Of a stretch of 64,000 bases of DNA, positions 47,381 through 60,010 are shown one piece after another. How positions within the stretch are numbered: the stretch's first letter is position 1; every line of letters begins with the position of its first letter. The notes under the pieces were generated by a model, which was not told the origin of the DNA, did no database searches, and saw nothing but the letters and a program-made list of their open reading frames with translations. This DNA comes from Ceratothoa steindachneri. Its lineage: Eukaryota > Arthropoda > Malacostraca > Isopoda > Cymothoidae. The position numbers and the translations under genes were made by a program. Location of the stretch: the NCBI GenBank assembly GCA_963969495.1, contig OZ018330.1, forward strand, positions 72,255,954 to 72,319,953, read 5' to 3'.

Positions 47381-48320
47381 CAGCCCTCGACGGCGAGCAC
47401 GCGCTCCAGACGAGACCTGAAGGCAGCGCCCACGTTGCGGACGAACTCCTTCCTCATGTTGGCCCACACGTGATTAACAGAGGACTTCAGCTCGTCGACG
47501 TTGCTGTGGCAGACCTTGCAGGCCTTGCCCTCGACATCCGTGCACACGATATTGCCGAGAGGGATTGAGGTCGGGCGACTGCGATGGTCAAAATTCTTCG
47601 ACCACAACAACTCTTGGACGATCTTGGCCGGGGCACTGTCCTGCTGAAAGACATAGTCGGCCTTCTTCGTGATCTTTCTCATCCAGAGCAGAAGTTTCGT
47701 GGACAAGATGTACCTGTAATCGGTCGCGATGAGCCTGTAACCGTCGCGAACCACATCAGCGGCATCTTCTTGCCATTCGAAGCAACGACGCCGGGTGCTT
47801 GGTCGTGGACACGTAGCGGACCTCGGAGACGTCCTGGCCGAAGCTTACCACGCGGTCGTTCTGCTTCTTGATAATCGAATCGACCGTAAAGGTTTTTCAT
47901 CGGAAAAAAAAGAGAATTCGATTGTCATGACTCTTCAAGTGGTTTAGAAGGCGACAATAGCGCTCCTGATCTTGTTCTCTCATACGGTCGGTGAACAGAG
48001 GGCTTTCCACGCCCCTCAAACTCTTGCCGTCCGTCCTCCTCCTCCTTGACACCCCTAGACACTGTGGCCACCGAGATGTTCTTCTTCTTCGCGAGTGCAG
48101 TCACTTCGAGCCTAAGAGCACTTTCGAAGGCTTATGAAACTGCCAAACGGTTGGCTACTTTGAGGTCTGCCTGAACGAGGTCGAACTTTGAGGTCTTTCC
48201 TGTTTTTTATCCTCTCCGCGACTCTGTAGACGGTAATTCGCCTGACGTTGAGTCGCTTGGCGATGTCGGTCTTGTTGTGGCTCACGCGCAGGAGGACAGA
48301 GATAAGGATTCTTTTCACTT
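47371..48320 (-). pseudogene. mariner/Tc1-type transposase, decayed
   Basis: The N-terminal helix-turn-helix VSHNKTDIAKRLNVRRITVY and RPRSGRPQSSQ are at 48318-48150; the catalytic part has KKADYVFQQDSAPAKIVQEL with the second Asp. The block that should carry the third catalytic residue (SPDLNP type) is scrambled to HRSRPTSIPLG by frameshift. C-terminal SNVDELKSSVNHVWANMRKE and FVRNVGAAFRSRLERVLAVE is typical mariner. I found no clear terminal inverted repeats. Confidence 0.8.
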
Positions 48321-48974
48321 ACATCTCGACACAATTGCACATAATGGAAAAGACGTTTTAATGACTTATGCTGGAAAAGTAGAACTTTAAGCTTGTTTGA
48401 CGGAACTTTTTCTATCACACACGTAAACCTCACGAACGATATCGCCCCCCCGCGAGTGCAACATAACTTTTGCAAAACCCAGTAATTCTCAAGTTCACAC
48501 ATTCAACCCGACCATTGCATCATTCCACTTAACGCTCAAAATCACTGCAACACTGTCTTTACTACTAGGCCCTCATCTACACCTGATCCCACACAAACTC
48601 TTTATTCCCTTTCATGTTTGTCTCATATAGAGTAAGAATCTGCATTCTCCCTGTTGTAAAGAGATTGACTACCATTCACCTATTTCACACACATTCCATA
48701 CACCCCTATTCGTTCACACGACAGGCCCGCCTGTTACCGACATTGCGTGTTGCATTCTTGGGATAAATCTTACGGAGGCACGGCTTTCCCTATCCAGGCT
48801 TAGACACCTTTTACGAAACGCACTGGATGACACCTAACCAACAGGCAATATTCCTGGTTTACTCGCTTTTATGACACGCACGGAAGGGTGGGGGTTCTCT
48901 TACTGCCCCACATGCGGGCAGAACTAACATAATAACACCGACCTCTTCTTTCAAGTGTCCTTGTTTCAACTTAC
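48321..48974. other. CXXC1 intron, nothing recognised
   Basis: It lies directly downstream of the CXXC1 exon donor. No coding or repeat motif was recognised. Confidence 0.45.
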
Positions 48975-49133
48975 CTCTGAGTTTGAGATTTTAGATTCCT
49001 TAGTGTGTTCGGGACACATGACTCTGAGCCGCTTGCAATAGGTGCGATTGCTGGAGTTGTAAGCATCACAAAACATGTTGTTACCCTCGATGCGCGTCTT
49101 AAACATGGACCCGAATGACATCTGGCTCTCGAG
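48975..49133 (-). CDS. CXXC1: CXXC1/CFP1 exon, start of the conserved C-terminal domain
   Basis: Acceptor TTGGTTGTAG and donor GTAAGTTG bracket 159 bp, 53 codons in phase 0. The peptide starts LESQMSFGSMFKTRIEGNNM, continues FCDAYNSSNRTYCKRLRVMC and ends PEHTKESKISNSE. The SFGSM, TRIEG, FCD.YN, TYCKRL and CPEH residues are diagnostic of CXXC1. It is preceded by HSCYNK of the exon at 62364-62197 and followed by VCGFPL. Confidence 0.95.
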
Positions 49134-49600
49134 CTACAACCAAAAAACTGTCATCACACAATAGAAATATCAAACAAAATTAATAATAAATCACCTTCGG
49201 TCAGTTTCCAGAATGATCTTTCATTATCACTTTCATGCAGCAATTTACAGTGAGGGGGCACCCAATGTTTTGATATATAACAAGGGACTTTAGGGTAGGA
49301 TACAAATTTCCATTTCAAGTCAAGTTTAGTCACTGTCAATCTTAGGGTGAAGGAGAAAATAACTCCAAGGGTTTGACTAAGGAATAAGAAGCAAGACTCA
49401 GTTAATGACACCACCTGGCCCTTTGCAAGGCTGGCAAAGGGGAGGATGGTGAAGCAGGGATAAAGCCTTTGTTAACATGGAGGAATGACAGGCCCTCCCG
49501 GGTCCTGTATGCACTCCGAAATGGGATTTCCACTGTAGCATGCCACACTCCACCTTTAAGTGGGAGTATTTTTGTTCGGCATGTAGGTGTGGGATTGGTT
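49134..49600. other. CXXC1 intron, nothing recognised
   Basis: Intron sequence just upstream of the exon acceptor; open frames lack known motifs. Confidence 0.4.
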
Positions 49601-50835
49601 TGGTTCAAGTATATACAGTGATGCTTCTGAGTGCGTTATTCTGAACGGTTTGGATTCGGCGAAGGTTGGGTGCGTAGGTGAGGGTGGAGTGGATGAATCG
49701 CTTGTATAGTGCAGTGAGTGTCTAATTCTGTTGTCCGAATGTGATGTTTGATAATGCTTTGAAGGCGTTCATTTTCTTTATGGGCTTTGTTTGTGACGTT
49801 GATGAAGCGAGTTTTAAATGTTATGTGGGTGTCTATTGTGATTCCAGAAGAGTATGAGTCTTGTTTAGAGAAAGGTGTTGTCCATTTAATCTAATTTAAG
49901 GATGTTTGTTTGATTCGTGGTAGTCTGGTGTGAATAAGTGTTGTTTGAGTGCTCTTCTTGCTGTATGGACTGATGGATGTTGTGTTGTGTTGTGCAGTGA
50001 TTGAGATGTCATCCGTGTAGGAGTTGGTTTTGATGATTGTGGTTATGGAATAATTTGAAAAGTAGGGGTGAGAATATGGCTCCTTTGTGGATGCCATTGT
50101 GAAGCGGCCAGGGGGTGATTTGTGTGTCACTTGACCTTGTCTCCCGAAAATGAAGTTTGCTAACCATTTTTTGTCATTGTTGGTGAGGGTGGTCGGGATT
50201 TTTGTGCAAGTAGGCGTTTTGGTACTGTCTCACAGGTTTTTTTCATGTCTATGGTAGCGAGGATTGTTGAAGCCATTGAGTATGTGTTGTGTGAAGTCAG
50301 TAGGAGGGTCATCGTAGGGTGGAACTTTCTGAAACTGTATAATGTTTGAGATAGGAGATATAACATTATTTTGTACATTAGTTTTTCAAGTGTTTTTTGT
50401 ATAGTGTGCAGAGTGATGAGATTAGGCAGTATGAGTTGGGTTGGGTTTTTTTTTTTTAATTTTAAGAGCTCATCTGGCAACTGACTACTTGGGCATTAGT
50501 GGTTGGGTTGGGGTTTGCCTGGCTTGAGTATGGGTAGGAAGTGATCTTTTTCCAAATTGAGAGAGTGTGTTGTTTAACCACGAGTGATTGTATATATCCA
50601 TAATGGAAGAGATTGGTGAGTTGTCAATGTGTTGTGAGGACCAGTGGGTTTGGGGGGAGTTTGAGGGATTTGATTTGGGACTGGCTGTTTTTTTTTTAAT
50701 GTTTTTTTTATTATTTTCCTGAAGATTTTTTTTTCTGAGCATGGGAAGGAAACTAATGCTGGAATAGTGTTTGATGAGGATGTTGCAATGCTTTGTAGGT
50801 GTTTCAACTTGGCTGTGTGTGGGAGCCGGGTTTTT
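49601..50835 (-). pseudogene. Strongly decayed non-LTR RT remnant, Thr/Pro/Ser-rich
   Basis: Minus-strand pieces: TLPTHTQARQTPTQPLMP-like linker, TIQKTLEKLMYKIMLYLLSQ (the fingers motif), SFRKFHPTMTLLLTSHNTYS (the GFR..STT motif), GIHKGAIFSPLLFKLFH (from PQGAILSPLL) and SYTDDISITAQHNT, the catalytic box as YTDD. Multiple frameshifts. The clade is not clear. A family-2 3' end sits inside at about 50443-50506. Confidence 0.6.
50443..50506 (-). mobile_element. Family-2 copy K, 3' stem-loop region only
   Basis: ATCTGGCAACTGACTACTTG matches copy D's CTGGCAACTGCCCACTTGGG, next to a poly-T run (A-rich tail on the minus strand). It is a minimal 5'-truncated insertion of about 60 bp. Confidence 0.55.
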
Positions 50836-50852
50836 GTTTTTTCAGCGCTCAT

Positions 50853-50883
50853 CTTGCGACTGCCTTAAAGGACATAGGTTGCC
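50853..50883 (-). ncRNA. 3' terminal stem-loop of family-2 copy F
   Basis: GGCAACCTATGTCCTTTAAGGCAGTCGC: inner TGTC/GGCA with a G-U pair and outer GGCAAC/GTCGCA with two mismatches. The layout equals that of the other copies. Confidence 0.45.
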
Positions 50884-51051
50884 ATAATTTAGAAATTCAG
50901 CCTGATGCTAGGCTAATATAAAATTAACAAAACCCCCCAAAAATCAAAGACCAAAAAAAGAAGCTAAAGTAAAACAAACAAGAAAAAGGAAGCAGGAACC
51001 TGCTACTGACAGCCTCCTTCAAAAGTCAGATAATGCACAAGTTCGTCTACA

Positions 51052-54000
51052 TCAACCCATCACGAGTACAAAACAAGCGGTAGCGACCCAGCTCGTCCCG
51101 GTACTGGGACAGGTAACGTTCACCAAGATCACCCTGACTGGGACATTCAACAACAATGTGTGCAACAGTCTGGGGACAAGGCAGTCGTCGCGATTAAGTG
51201 CAAGCAAGCGCTCCATTAAATGGCAGTGCGTCCCGCGAGTGTGTCCAATTCGGAGAGGACAGAAAGCGACCTGAAGCCGTCGCGGCATTAGGGGTGGGTC
51301 TATAGGAACAATCGCGGCGAAATGGGACGGAATTTTAAGCAGCCCTAGGCCGTCTCCCATCTTCTTTGCCAGCAGTCCGGAGCCTTACCATGTAGTCGGT
51401 GTGCGGAAGAGCGAAGTTTGGTTTGGTTACCCAGTCCTCGCGAACTCTTTGGTGTCTTCATCAGCACGGTCCTTCCACGCAATTCTCACATGTCCAGGAA
51501 CCCAGCAAAATAAAATCTCGACATCGATCCCGCTGGCGGCAACCGTGGATTTACAGATAACGTGAACCACGGGGTGTGGAGATTCCAATGCCTGGAGAAC
51601 ACTCAGAGCGCTTTGCGAGTTGCTAAAGATCACAATCCGGTCTCCGAACCGGGCATGGCGGATTAGTAAGTGGTGAAACCATCCAGGGTGGCGTCTGGGC
51701 AGAACCAGTCACCACCGGCCCGAGAGCTAAATCTGAGCTCTCGGCGGCATAAGAAGGGTCGAGATCGGGTGCGAATGCAGTGAGAACTGTTGGCGACTGA
51801 GGAAGGCGCCGGGCTCGCGCGTACAAGCGGATAATGAACTGTGCACAGCGCAGAGCGAATAGCATATCCCCACCATCGACAAGTACCCTCTCAATGAGGC
51901 CGTGCGTAAGGCACATGTCGCCGGGCGGAAATCGGTGTGGTGGATCGAGTCTACCTTCCGCAATACACGCTAGACTACGGATGCATAAAACTCTAATCTG
52001 TAGTCAAGCTTTCAAAGAACAAAGGATCGGCAGAAAAGCAAGGGAATAGCACTATCAGCACCCTAAGTGTTGAATGTCACACAACGAAGAATGTCCACGG
52101 CGCGGTTACAAGAGACTGTAAGGCTACGAATATGAGCTTCCAGGTGATGTATCGGTCAAAAACAAGACGAAGGAAACGGTGCGAATCCACCACTTAGAGG
52201 AGAACCCTGTTTAAGAACAAGTCCGAGTCGGGATGGAGCTGTAGATGGCGACAGAAGTGCACATCTTAGACTTGGCCAAGGAAAACCGAAACCGGAGTTC
52301 TTCAGCATAGCGAGATGCGTTTCAATGCCTGGTGAAGTCGACCTTCTAGAGTTGGCATCTAGGCTGCACCAAAAGAGATCAAAAAGTCGTTCACGTAGAG
52401 CGTAGCGAAAAGATCTTCCAGCAGCACCGATTTTATGCTCAGGGCAAATAATGTGATACTAAGGTAACTTCCTTTGGGTACACTCTCTTCCTGCTGCATT
52501 GGGCCCAAGAAGGTCTCCCCTACACATACGAGGAATCGACGATCTCGCAAAAAAAAAAAAAAATGAGGATTGTCCGGCGTAGCCCTCACCCCCGATCGTG
52601 TGGAGAGTCTCCATGATTGATTATCACCAAGTGGTATTATAGGCCTTCTCCAGATCGAAAAAAAACAGTGGCGTCGTGCTGTCTATGAAGGAAGGCCTCG
52701 TAGGTGGCATTTTCTAGTTGGAGCAGAGCATCCCACGTAGAGTGGAATTTGCGAAGAAGTCAGGTGGCCCTAGCTGTTCAAGAAAAAGGCTAATCTAAAA
52801 TTTACCGATTTCTCCATCAACTTGTACATGCGTGGTTATAAAGATAGGGCAGAAACCGGCCGGGGTAGAGAGATCTGTTCACGGTTTGCGAAAAGCGAGC
52901 ACAATAGACATTCGCTAAGAGTCTGGGAGGATATCCTCTGTCCAGATCCTGTTGAACATATCTAACAGAAAGGCCATGCCTCGTTGACCTAGGTGTAGAA
53001 CATAGCATACGAGACGTAGTCCGAAAAGGGCGGGGTGGCGGCTGCGCAAGAAGCGAGAGCGGAAAGTAACTCACTCAATGTAAACCTGTCGTTGAAGGGT
53101 TCGCCGCCTAAGGAATTAAAGTCCAGTCAACGGGCTTCAGCGACATCCCAACGTGCATTGAATGCTGACTGGGCAGGCTCTCGGCCTGAGAATGCGGAAA
53201 AAAGCGGTCGCGAAGGAATCCGCCACAGACTAGTGTTCCATGATTGCAGGCCAATTTTTCTGGTGGGAGTTTCTGCGAAACTTGACCCGAATCCTTTTGA
53301 CTCGCTTCTACAATTCTGCTAGAGGGTTCTTTGCCATTAACTCAAGACACATGCCTGCCGGGAAGAGGATAGGGGGTGCTTCGAAATATACCGGAACCTA
53401 GCCCTAGCTCGACGAAATTTACCGACATTGAAATCGTTTGGGCGACGCTTATAGCACATGTAGGCATAACGCTTCTATTTGAGGGGCGTCTCACACTAGG
53501 CTGACCACCACGAAAGCGGTCGGCGTTCAAAACGGCCAGACGTTCAAGGAATAGTAGTTACGCCCATGCCGATAAGGTTGACGGAGATGAACTCAACGGC
53601 CTCATACACTGACCTAAACTCCTCGAATGGAACAGAGAAATCAGTTATTTCTTGAAATGCGGACCACCGCGCCCACGCTAAGGACCACTGGGTGTCTCTC
53701 AACCGGCACCGGTCCAGAAAATGTTATTTGAATGGGAAAGTGATTTATACCATGGAGGTAATCGAAACCCCCCCACTTAAAATCGGGCTGTGCATTCGGC
53801 GATCACAGGGATAGATAAAGAAAAGAAAATGAAGCAGTTCTGGAACAGTGATGCTTACACTTTTCCCCATTTAGGACACTTATTTCCAGCTCGCCGAACA
53901 GGTCAGCAAGGATCTGACCCTTGGGATTGACCGAGTAGTCTCTCCAGAGAGGTTCTACCGCGCTCAAATCCCCGAGCAATATAGAAAGGGACTCGGCAAC

Positions 54001-54317
54001 CATACCGCGATGCGGCTAAAGTGCCCTCTTACCGGTCGAAGTCGGCTAACGGTGGAATGTACGCAGAAATAACAGAATACCTCCTATCCAGGTGCAGCTG
54101 CACTGGTACTGCCTGAGAGGAGGTATTGAAAACAAAGAAGGAACCGAGACATCACCATTCTCCTGGCGGTGGGGTCAAGAAAACCCTTATATTCCGGGAG
54201 GGTGAGAAGGAGACGCGTGCCTAGCATGGTCTCCTGAAAAAAGATAGCTAACAGGGAACGAGATGAGAAGTCTCGCGCAGCTCCTCCCAGTTGGCCCGGA
54301 GTCCGCGGCAATTTCAT
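51052..54317 (-). pseudogene. Family-2 copy F ORF2, decayed
   Basis: LLAIFFQETMLGTRLLLTLP and SLSILLGDLSAVEPLWRDYS (endonuclease; the Asn of GDMNG is lost), LFATLYVNDFLISFGAA (catalytic YVDD now YVND), RIVIFSNSQSALSVLQALES and LFCWVPGHVRIAWKDRADED (RNase H). The catalytic Asp to Asn change plus many frameshifts show it is dead. Confidence 0.75.
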
Positions 54318-54539
54318 TGAAGGAAAATGCTCCCCCAGGCCCCACTAGGAGGAGATGCGTGAGCCATCTTCAAAAAGATGAACCTCACCGGAATGGCCGT
54401 AGGCTTGCCGGAAGCAGAACTCCGGGCGTTGTCGCCTTCGAGGACTTATCAGGGGAGGTTAGGCTCGCCATGCGAGTCTTTTCCTCCCACCGGCTCGAAA
54501 CCTTAGACGGGATGGGCGGGTTCAGAGGAGGGGTCTCGA

Positions 54540-55790
54540 CTTTGAAGCATTCACCATCTTAGAGGGGCGCGACCGTTTCGTATTACAAGAAACGGTCACG
54601 GTGGAGGAGGGGGATGGGGGGCTTGTTTTAGCCGAATTGGGTCTAAGCCCATTGTGTCGTCAGCTCTACCAAGAAAGCGCTCGGGGTGGGTAGAACTAGT
54701 AGAAGGGTTGCGAATGGGCGCGCAAAGTAAACAACCATGCTCCTAAGCCTGGAGGGGCCAGTAACAGACTAAGTCTTAACCTCACGAAATGACACGAATC
54801 CGTAGCCTGAACAGCCAAGATTTCCTTCTCCAGGGGATACACACTACATTGCTTCGAAGAATCTGGGTGCAATTGACACACTTGGCCTTACCCGATAGGG
54901 ACTTATCGTGTGCGGCCTTGGAGGAACTTACACAAAATTCAGGTAAACCCGTCTTTGCACATCTACAGGAGCGATTCGTGTGGCCGAAGCGGTGGCAGTA
55001 GTAGCATCTCCGCGGCAGTGACATGAATACCTTTACGCGGTAGCAATACCAACCGCTAGCACCGACTCAGGGAGCCTGTCACGGTCAAATGTGACAAGTG
55101 TAGGGGGTGGGTCTCCAGGACCCTCCCTGTTTTCTCATCATCTGTTCGACCTTGACTGCTCCATTGTCAGCCAGCTCTAAGGTGATGTCATCTATTTAGT
55201 AATCCACTAGTTCCATCGTATAAACCAATCCTTTCATGAAATTTATGGTAGAGTGCGGCGTCACACTCACCAGCGTGCCATCAAGTGCCCGACGGGCATT
55301 AATTATGGCCGCATTGGAAGGATCCGACGCATTCGTCAAAAGGTTCCTGTCCGAGAAACGGGTCACCTTCGGCTCTCTACCAAACAAGCTAGTTAGTGCT
55401 CTCCTTTGATGGAGCATGGTGGTGGCCTTGACCATCAGAGCAACGAATAACCAGAAAGCGTTTGAAGCCAGCGGGCTCGAAAACGCCATGTAATCTCTCA
55501 ATGAGTTGCCTCAACGTAATCGAGGCTCGGCTCAGTGCACTTCCGACTTTCATCTTGGTTTGGGACCCCCACCCATCCGGGGAAGCCTTGGGGCAAGACC
55601 TGCCGATCTTGACCTGGTCGCTTGCCGAAACGGCAAATGACCCATCCGTCCCGGAGGAGGCGCAGAGTGAGCGGAGCCTTTAGTTTTCATTTTGATTCTT
55701 TCCTTTTTGGAAGAAGAGGGTGGGGAATGAACCCGCTTCTCTCCACTGACGAAAAGAGCCCTAGGCGGGATGTGCAGCCTCAACAAGATA
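54540..55790 (-). pseudogene. Family-2 copy F ORF1 fragments
   Basis: MSLPRRCYYCHRFGHTNRSC, CAKTGLPEFCVSSSKAAHDK (third Cys to Ser) and SSKQCSVYPLEKEILAVQ match ORF1 of copy D. VSVTPHSTINFMKGLVYTME and FGREPKVTRFSDRNLLTNAS are the central domain. Broken by several frameshifts. Confidence 0.75.
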
Positions 55791-56400
55791 CTTTTCAGAG
55801 ATGGAGAAGGTCTTACCTGTCAAAACGGCAACAGCCAGGGAAGGAGATCCATCCTTTCCTAGTAAGTCCTCGGGGGCCCAAGCTGTCTGAGTTGAAGCTT
55901 GCACATAGGCTGACTCAGGTTCGGTGTTTGGCACCAAACCTGGGTTTTACCCCATGAAAAATCCTGACATCTGGGGCTGGGTCACCTACGGGACCATGTC
56001 CATATGAGGGGAGGCCTACGAGTGTCCATCACTCCCCAAAGACATCACAGATCCCATTTGAGGTACCCTCCCTCACAGTCGTCTTTGGTCAAAGGGCTAG
56101 CTCGATTTATCTCATCCCCCCCCCCCCGACAACTAGGCAGGACGAATGAATGAATGGCACAAAACAGACGGGTGCTGCCTAAGTCCAAGTGGGCAAGCTC
56201 GCAGCCATTTTCAAAAAGAGAGGATTCATTAAAATTTAAAATGTTCTTTAAAAACATAGACTATGGTTAACAATCTAAAAGATATATATAAAAAAAGGAA
56301 GGAGTAAAAACGTAGAAAAATATATGCCTCTAGAATGCTCTAAAATCAAAGTAAAATCATAAGACACAAAATGTCTATCTGGTTCTAAAAATGATAAAAA

Positions 56401-58945
56401 TTAAATTTCCTTTAAGAGATTTATCTCTGATAAAAATTTAAACACTCGATTCATGTTAAAAGTGCACTCATGTTCGGAAAGGCTGCTCCTCAGAACCTGC
56501 TGAGGACACATCCCTTGGCAAATAAAAGGAAAAAGCCTTGGCCTCAGAGTATGGAAACATAGGCATTCAGCAAATAGGTGGAGTACAGACATTGGTACTC
56601 CACAGTGAGTGCACATTGGAGGCTGATGAAGGCCTTCCATCAGAAAGCCATGTGTTAGTCGACAATGCCCGATTCTCAGATAGCATAGAACATCCTGAGT
56701 AAGGGTCTTAGTAGTGCGAGGCCAGGGGCGGACTGACTGTTTGATGGCATGCAGTTTAGGGGGAAGTTCATCCCAAGTCCTCTGCCACTGGCCGACCACG
56801 TACTCACGGATGTATGGCACGATATCACGGAAAGGAAGAAGAGCAGGGGTGGAGGTTCCTAGAGATGCAGCTGCCTTGGCAACAGCATCTGCTATCTCAT
56901 TTCCTTTTATACTTATGTGGCTAGGTACTCAACAGAATAAAACTTCGTGGAACGAGGATAAATAAAAAAACCACTGTTGGATCTTTGAAACCAGTGGGTG
57001 AGCTGAGGGAATCAGAAAATATTGTAGAAGATCCCGGTGATAAAGAAGCGATGGTATATAGTACAGCCAGTATCGCGACAAGCTCAGCTGTCAAGATAGA
57101 AGCTGTATTGGGCAGGCACACAGACACATGACGGGAGGGGAAGAGAGCAGAAGCTCCTACCCCATCAGAGGATTTAGATCGATCTGTGTAGATAAAAGTG
57201 CTTGATTTGTGGCACAAAGTGTGTTCATAAAAGAGGCTTCGTAGAACCAAAGGCAAGAACTTGGTCTTCGGTTCGCCTGCCAGCACCTTGCAAACCCTCA
57301 GGGGTGGCAATAGCTATGGGGGTACTTTGGGGATCAGATATGGAATAACTGATAATTCCCTCAGTTGACCTGTATCTCCAGTCATACGCAGGGCAAAGGG
57401 GCGAGTCAGCGAAGGAAACCTGTCATAGGAGGCCACCGAGTGAATATTATAGGTACACTCATATACAGGTGAGTGGGGAAGCTGTTGCAGCCTGAAAAGG
57501 TACTGCAGGTTAAAATTAAGGCGGTGAAAGGATAGTGGAAGGACCCCACTCTGCATGGAGACTCCATACTGGGAAGGACTTGAATGCTCCCAAAGCTAGA
57601 CGCACTCCCTGGTTCTTAATGGAATTGAGCTTATCCAGGTTTGAGGATGAGGCTGAAGAGTACACCTGTGACCCATAATCCAGCTTAGACTGGATCAAGG
57701 TTGTATACAAAAGCCACAGGGTACGGCGATCACGTCCCCACGAAACATGTGATAGAAGTTTTAAGATATCCATTCTCTTCAAGCAGGATTTTTTCAAGGC
57801 AGTTATATGGGGGACTCGGGAGAGTTTGGAGTCTAAGATAACCCCAAGAAATTTACAATGATGCTCAAACGAGATGGGGGAGCCATACAAAGATAAGGTT
57901 GGCTGTTCCCAGTCAACTTGCCTGAAATTGTAGAAATGAACTGCCTTTGTCTTTGAAGGTAACAGTCGGAAGCTTTTTGCAGCGGCATTCTTGGCAATGA
58001 TGTTAATGTCCAGTTGCAATTTACAGATGACAAATGGCAGCCGAGGCGATGCTGATAAAGTTGCCAAGTCATCCTCATAAAGAGTTGTCAGTAATAATGC
58101 TGTTGATAGCCACCGAGAAGCAGGTGACAGTCAAAACGCTTCCCTGTAGCACGCCCTCATCAGATCAACAGGTTCCAATATGACATTTCCTACCCTAACA
58201 CGGAACGTGCGTCGAGCAAGAAATTGCTCTATGAACCTAGGAAGATGGCCTTTGATACCCCAGTCATATAGTTGCTTCAGGATACCATACCTACAGGTGG
58301 TATCATATGCTTTTTCTATATCAAAAAAGACAGCAATGGAGTGTTGTCTCTTTGAGAAAGCTTGTCGAATGCATTGTTCTTTCTAAAACCCGATTGTTAG
58401 GGAGAAATAAGGTTGTGTTTCTCCAGAAACCATACCAACCTGGCATTCACCATCCTTCAAAAAGCTTGTATGGGGAACAAGTAAGGGCACTTGGACGATA
58501 GTGGGTCGGAAGTGTCCCTTCCTTTCCTGGTTTACAAAGGGAAAGTATGATTGCTTCCCTCCAATCGGAAGGAAAAGAGCCCTTAATTCAGATATAGTTA
58601 AATATATCAAGAAGATGTGAAATGAGTGTTGAATGCATATTCCTGATCATACCATAAGAGATACCATCAGGACCAGGTGCGGTGGATCCACATCTTTTAA
58701 GAGCATTTCAAAGTTCATGAATGGAAAAGAGCTTATTTTGTGGTTCATTATCCATACAGGGATACACGAAGTTCAAGAGGACCTGCTCTTGTATTTTCCT
58801 GACATGTTGAAATTCTAAGGAATAATTGTTAGGGCTGGAAATGTGAGCAAATGTCTTGGCCAGGACATTTGAAATTCTGGCCAAGTCTCGCCTGCTTCAA
58901 CTCTATGAGCTTTTTCACTCTTTTCCAGACTTTGTCTGGTGGAGT
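56401..58945 (-). pseudogene. Family-3 ORF2: RT and RNase H, broken
   Basis: Linker PDKVWKRVKKLIELKQARLG near 58940; APGPDGISYGMIRNMHSTLI; then frame changes; FRLLPSKTKAVHFYNFRQVD, SFEHHCKFLGVILDSKLSRV and MDILKLLSHVSWGRDRRTLW. RNase H: FIYTDRSKSSDGVGASALFP, ILTAELVAILAVLYTIASLS, FSDSLSSPTGF. C-terminal CTHCGVPMSVLHLFAECLCF. The catalytic xxDD region at about 58080 reads LYEDDLATLSASPRL, Glu for the usual Val. Several frameshifts. Confidence 0.75.
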
Positions 58946-58959
58946 TTGGTGGTGGATAG

Positions 58960-60010
58960 AGTTGATGTCATTGGTTGGTTAGATGCTGATGGAGGGGAAT
59001 CTGAGGAACAGCGGGTCCTCTTGCGCCTTGGTTTAGGAGCAGGAACCTCCCTAATGGTTGAAGAGGGAGGAGGAGCATCATTCCGAGGCAGATATTCTAT
59101 TGGGGCTTCTTGATGGATATTCTATAGCCATAAAAGTGGAGGTCTGAATGGTCTCTGCTGTCTGTTACGGACTGGTCTGGTCGCCCTAAGAGCGTCCGCA
59201 AAACTCACTCCTGGTTGTATGTATAATTCTTTAGTTCTCCTTCTAGCATCCTTCATGCTAATTCGGAATTTATTCCGAAGAGCAACAACCTCTCTCTCCT
59301 ACAAGAAAAGGGTGCACTGCTTAGAGGTGGCGAGGTGACCGCCACCACAGTTGGCACAAGAAGGGGGACGATGGCACGGTGTTCCATGGAAATCAGAGGA
59401 ACAATTGACACAAACCCTCTCCTGCCTGCAGTGCTTACTGACATGTCCAAACCGTTGACAATGAAAGCACCTACAGGGATTCTCCACGTAGGGCTTCACG
59501 GGAATACACTGATAACCAGCCTTGATATTCTTAGGGAGTTCCAACCTATTGAAAATTAATATGATAGTAGCGGAAGGAACTCTGGTACCATTAACATTAC
59601 GAGCGATGCGGTATGCACCAACTACCTTCTGAGAAGTCAGTTTAGCAACAAGCTGGGCCACATCATATTCAATAAGCTTCCCGGACCTGATAACCCCCTT
59701 GCAGGTGTTAAAGGTAGGATGGGCTGAAGAGGAGATATTGAGGGAAGCAAAAGAATCTGGTGCTTTGATTTTTTTTATGCTGATCAAATGAAGAGGACTC
59801 CACAACAAGGCAGCCATCATTCCTAGGCCACATTTGGGCAGGTTCACCACATTTGGCAACAAAGTCTTCATAGACATTGAAAATGTCAGCCTTACTTATT
59901 GGTGTATCATTGTCCGATTTTAAAACTATAAATCTATCATAATCAAGATCATCGTCGACCTCGGAATCAAAAGGATCGAGTCTACGAAGATCACGGTCAT
60001 TGGTGGCACG
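58960..60010 (-). pseudogene. Family-3 ORF1 (gag-like, zinc knuckles)
   Basis: The N-terminal part has RRLDPFDSEVDDDLDYDRFI, ISKADIFNVYEDFVAKCGEP (family 1: VDVFDVNESFESRCGEP), NTCKGVIRSGKLIEYDVAQL, RCFHCQRFGHVSKHCRQERV, CVNCSSDFHGTPCHRPPSC and CANCGGGHLATSKQC. After the knuckles a basic region and PRRKRTRCSSDSP follow before the frame meets RT linker sequence. A frameshift lies near 59770 and a stop near 59298. Confidence 0.75.

Larger units (their letters stand above)
50835..56090 (-). mobile_element. Family-2 copy F, long but heavily decayed
   Basis: It is co-linear with copy D along its length: ORF1 (about 55790-54540), endonuclease (54317-53640), RT (53600-52000), RNase H (51640-51380) and 3' end. 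The 3' stem-loop is at 50853-50883. The 5' boundary, somewhere near 56090, is uncertain; the leader is missing or unrecognisable. Decay is greater than in D, so it is probably older. Confidence 0.75.
56330..60010 (-). mobile_element. Family-3 non-LTR retrotransposon, relative of family 1, endonuclease-less
   Basis: Read right to left: gag-like ORF1 (60010 to about 58960), then directly RT (58930-57314) and RNase H (57310-56401). Protein similarity to family 1 is clear throughout, but DNA similarity is low, so it is a separate family of the same clade. The endonuclease domain that should stand between gag and RT is missing. The 3' boundary near 56330 is a guess. Confidence 0.75.
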
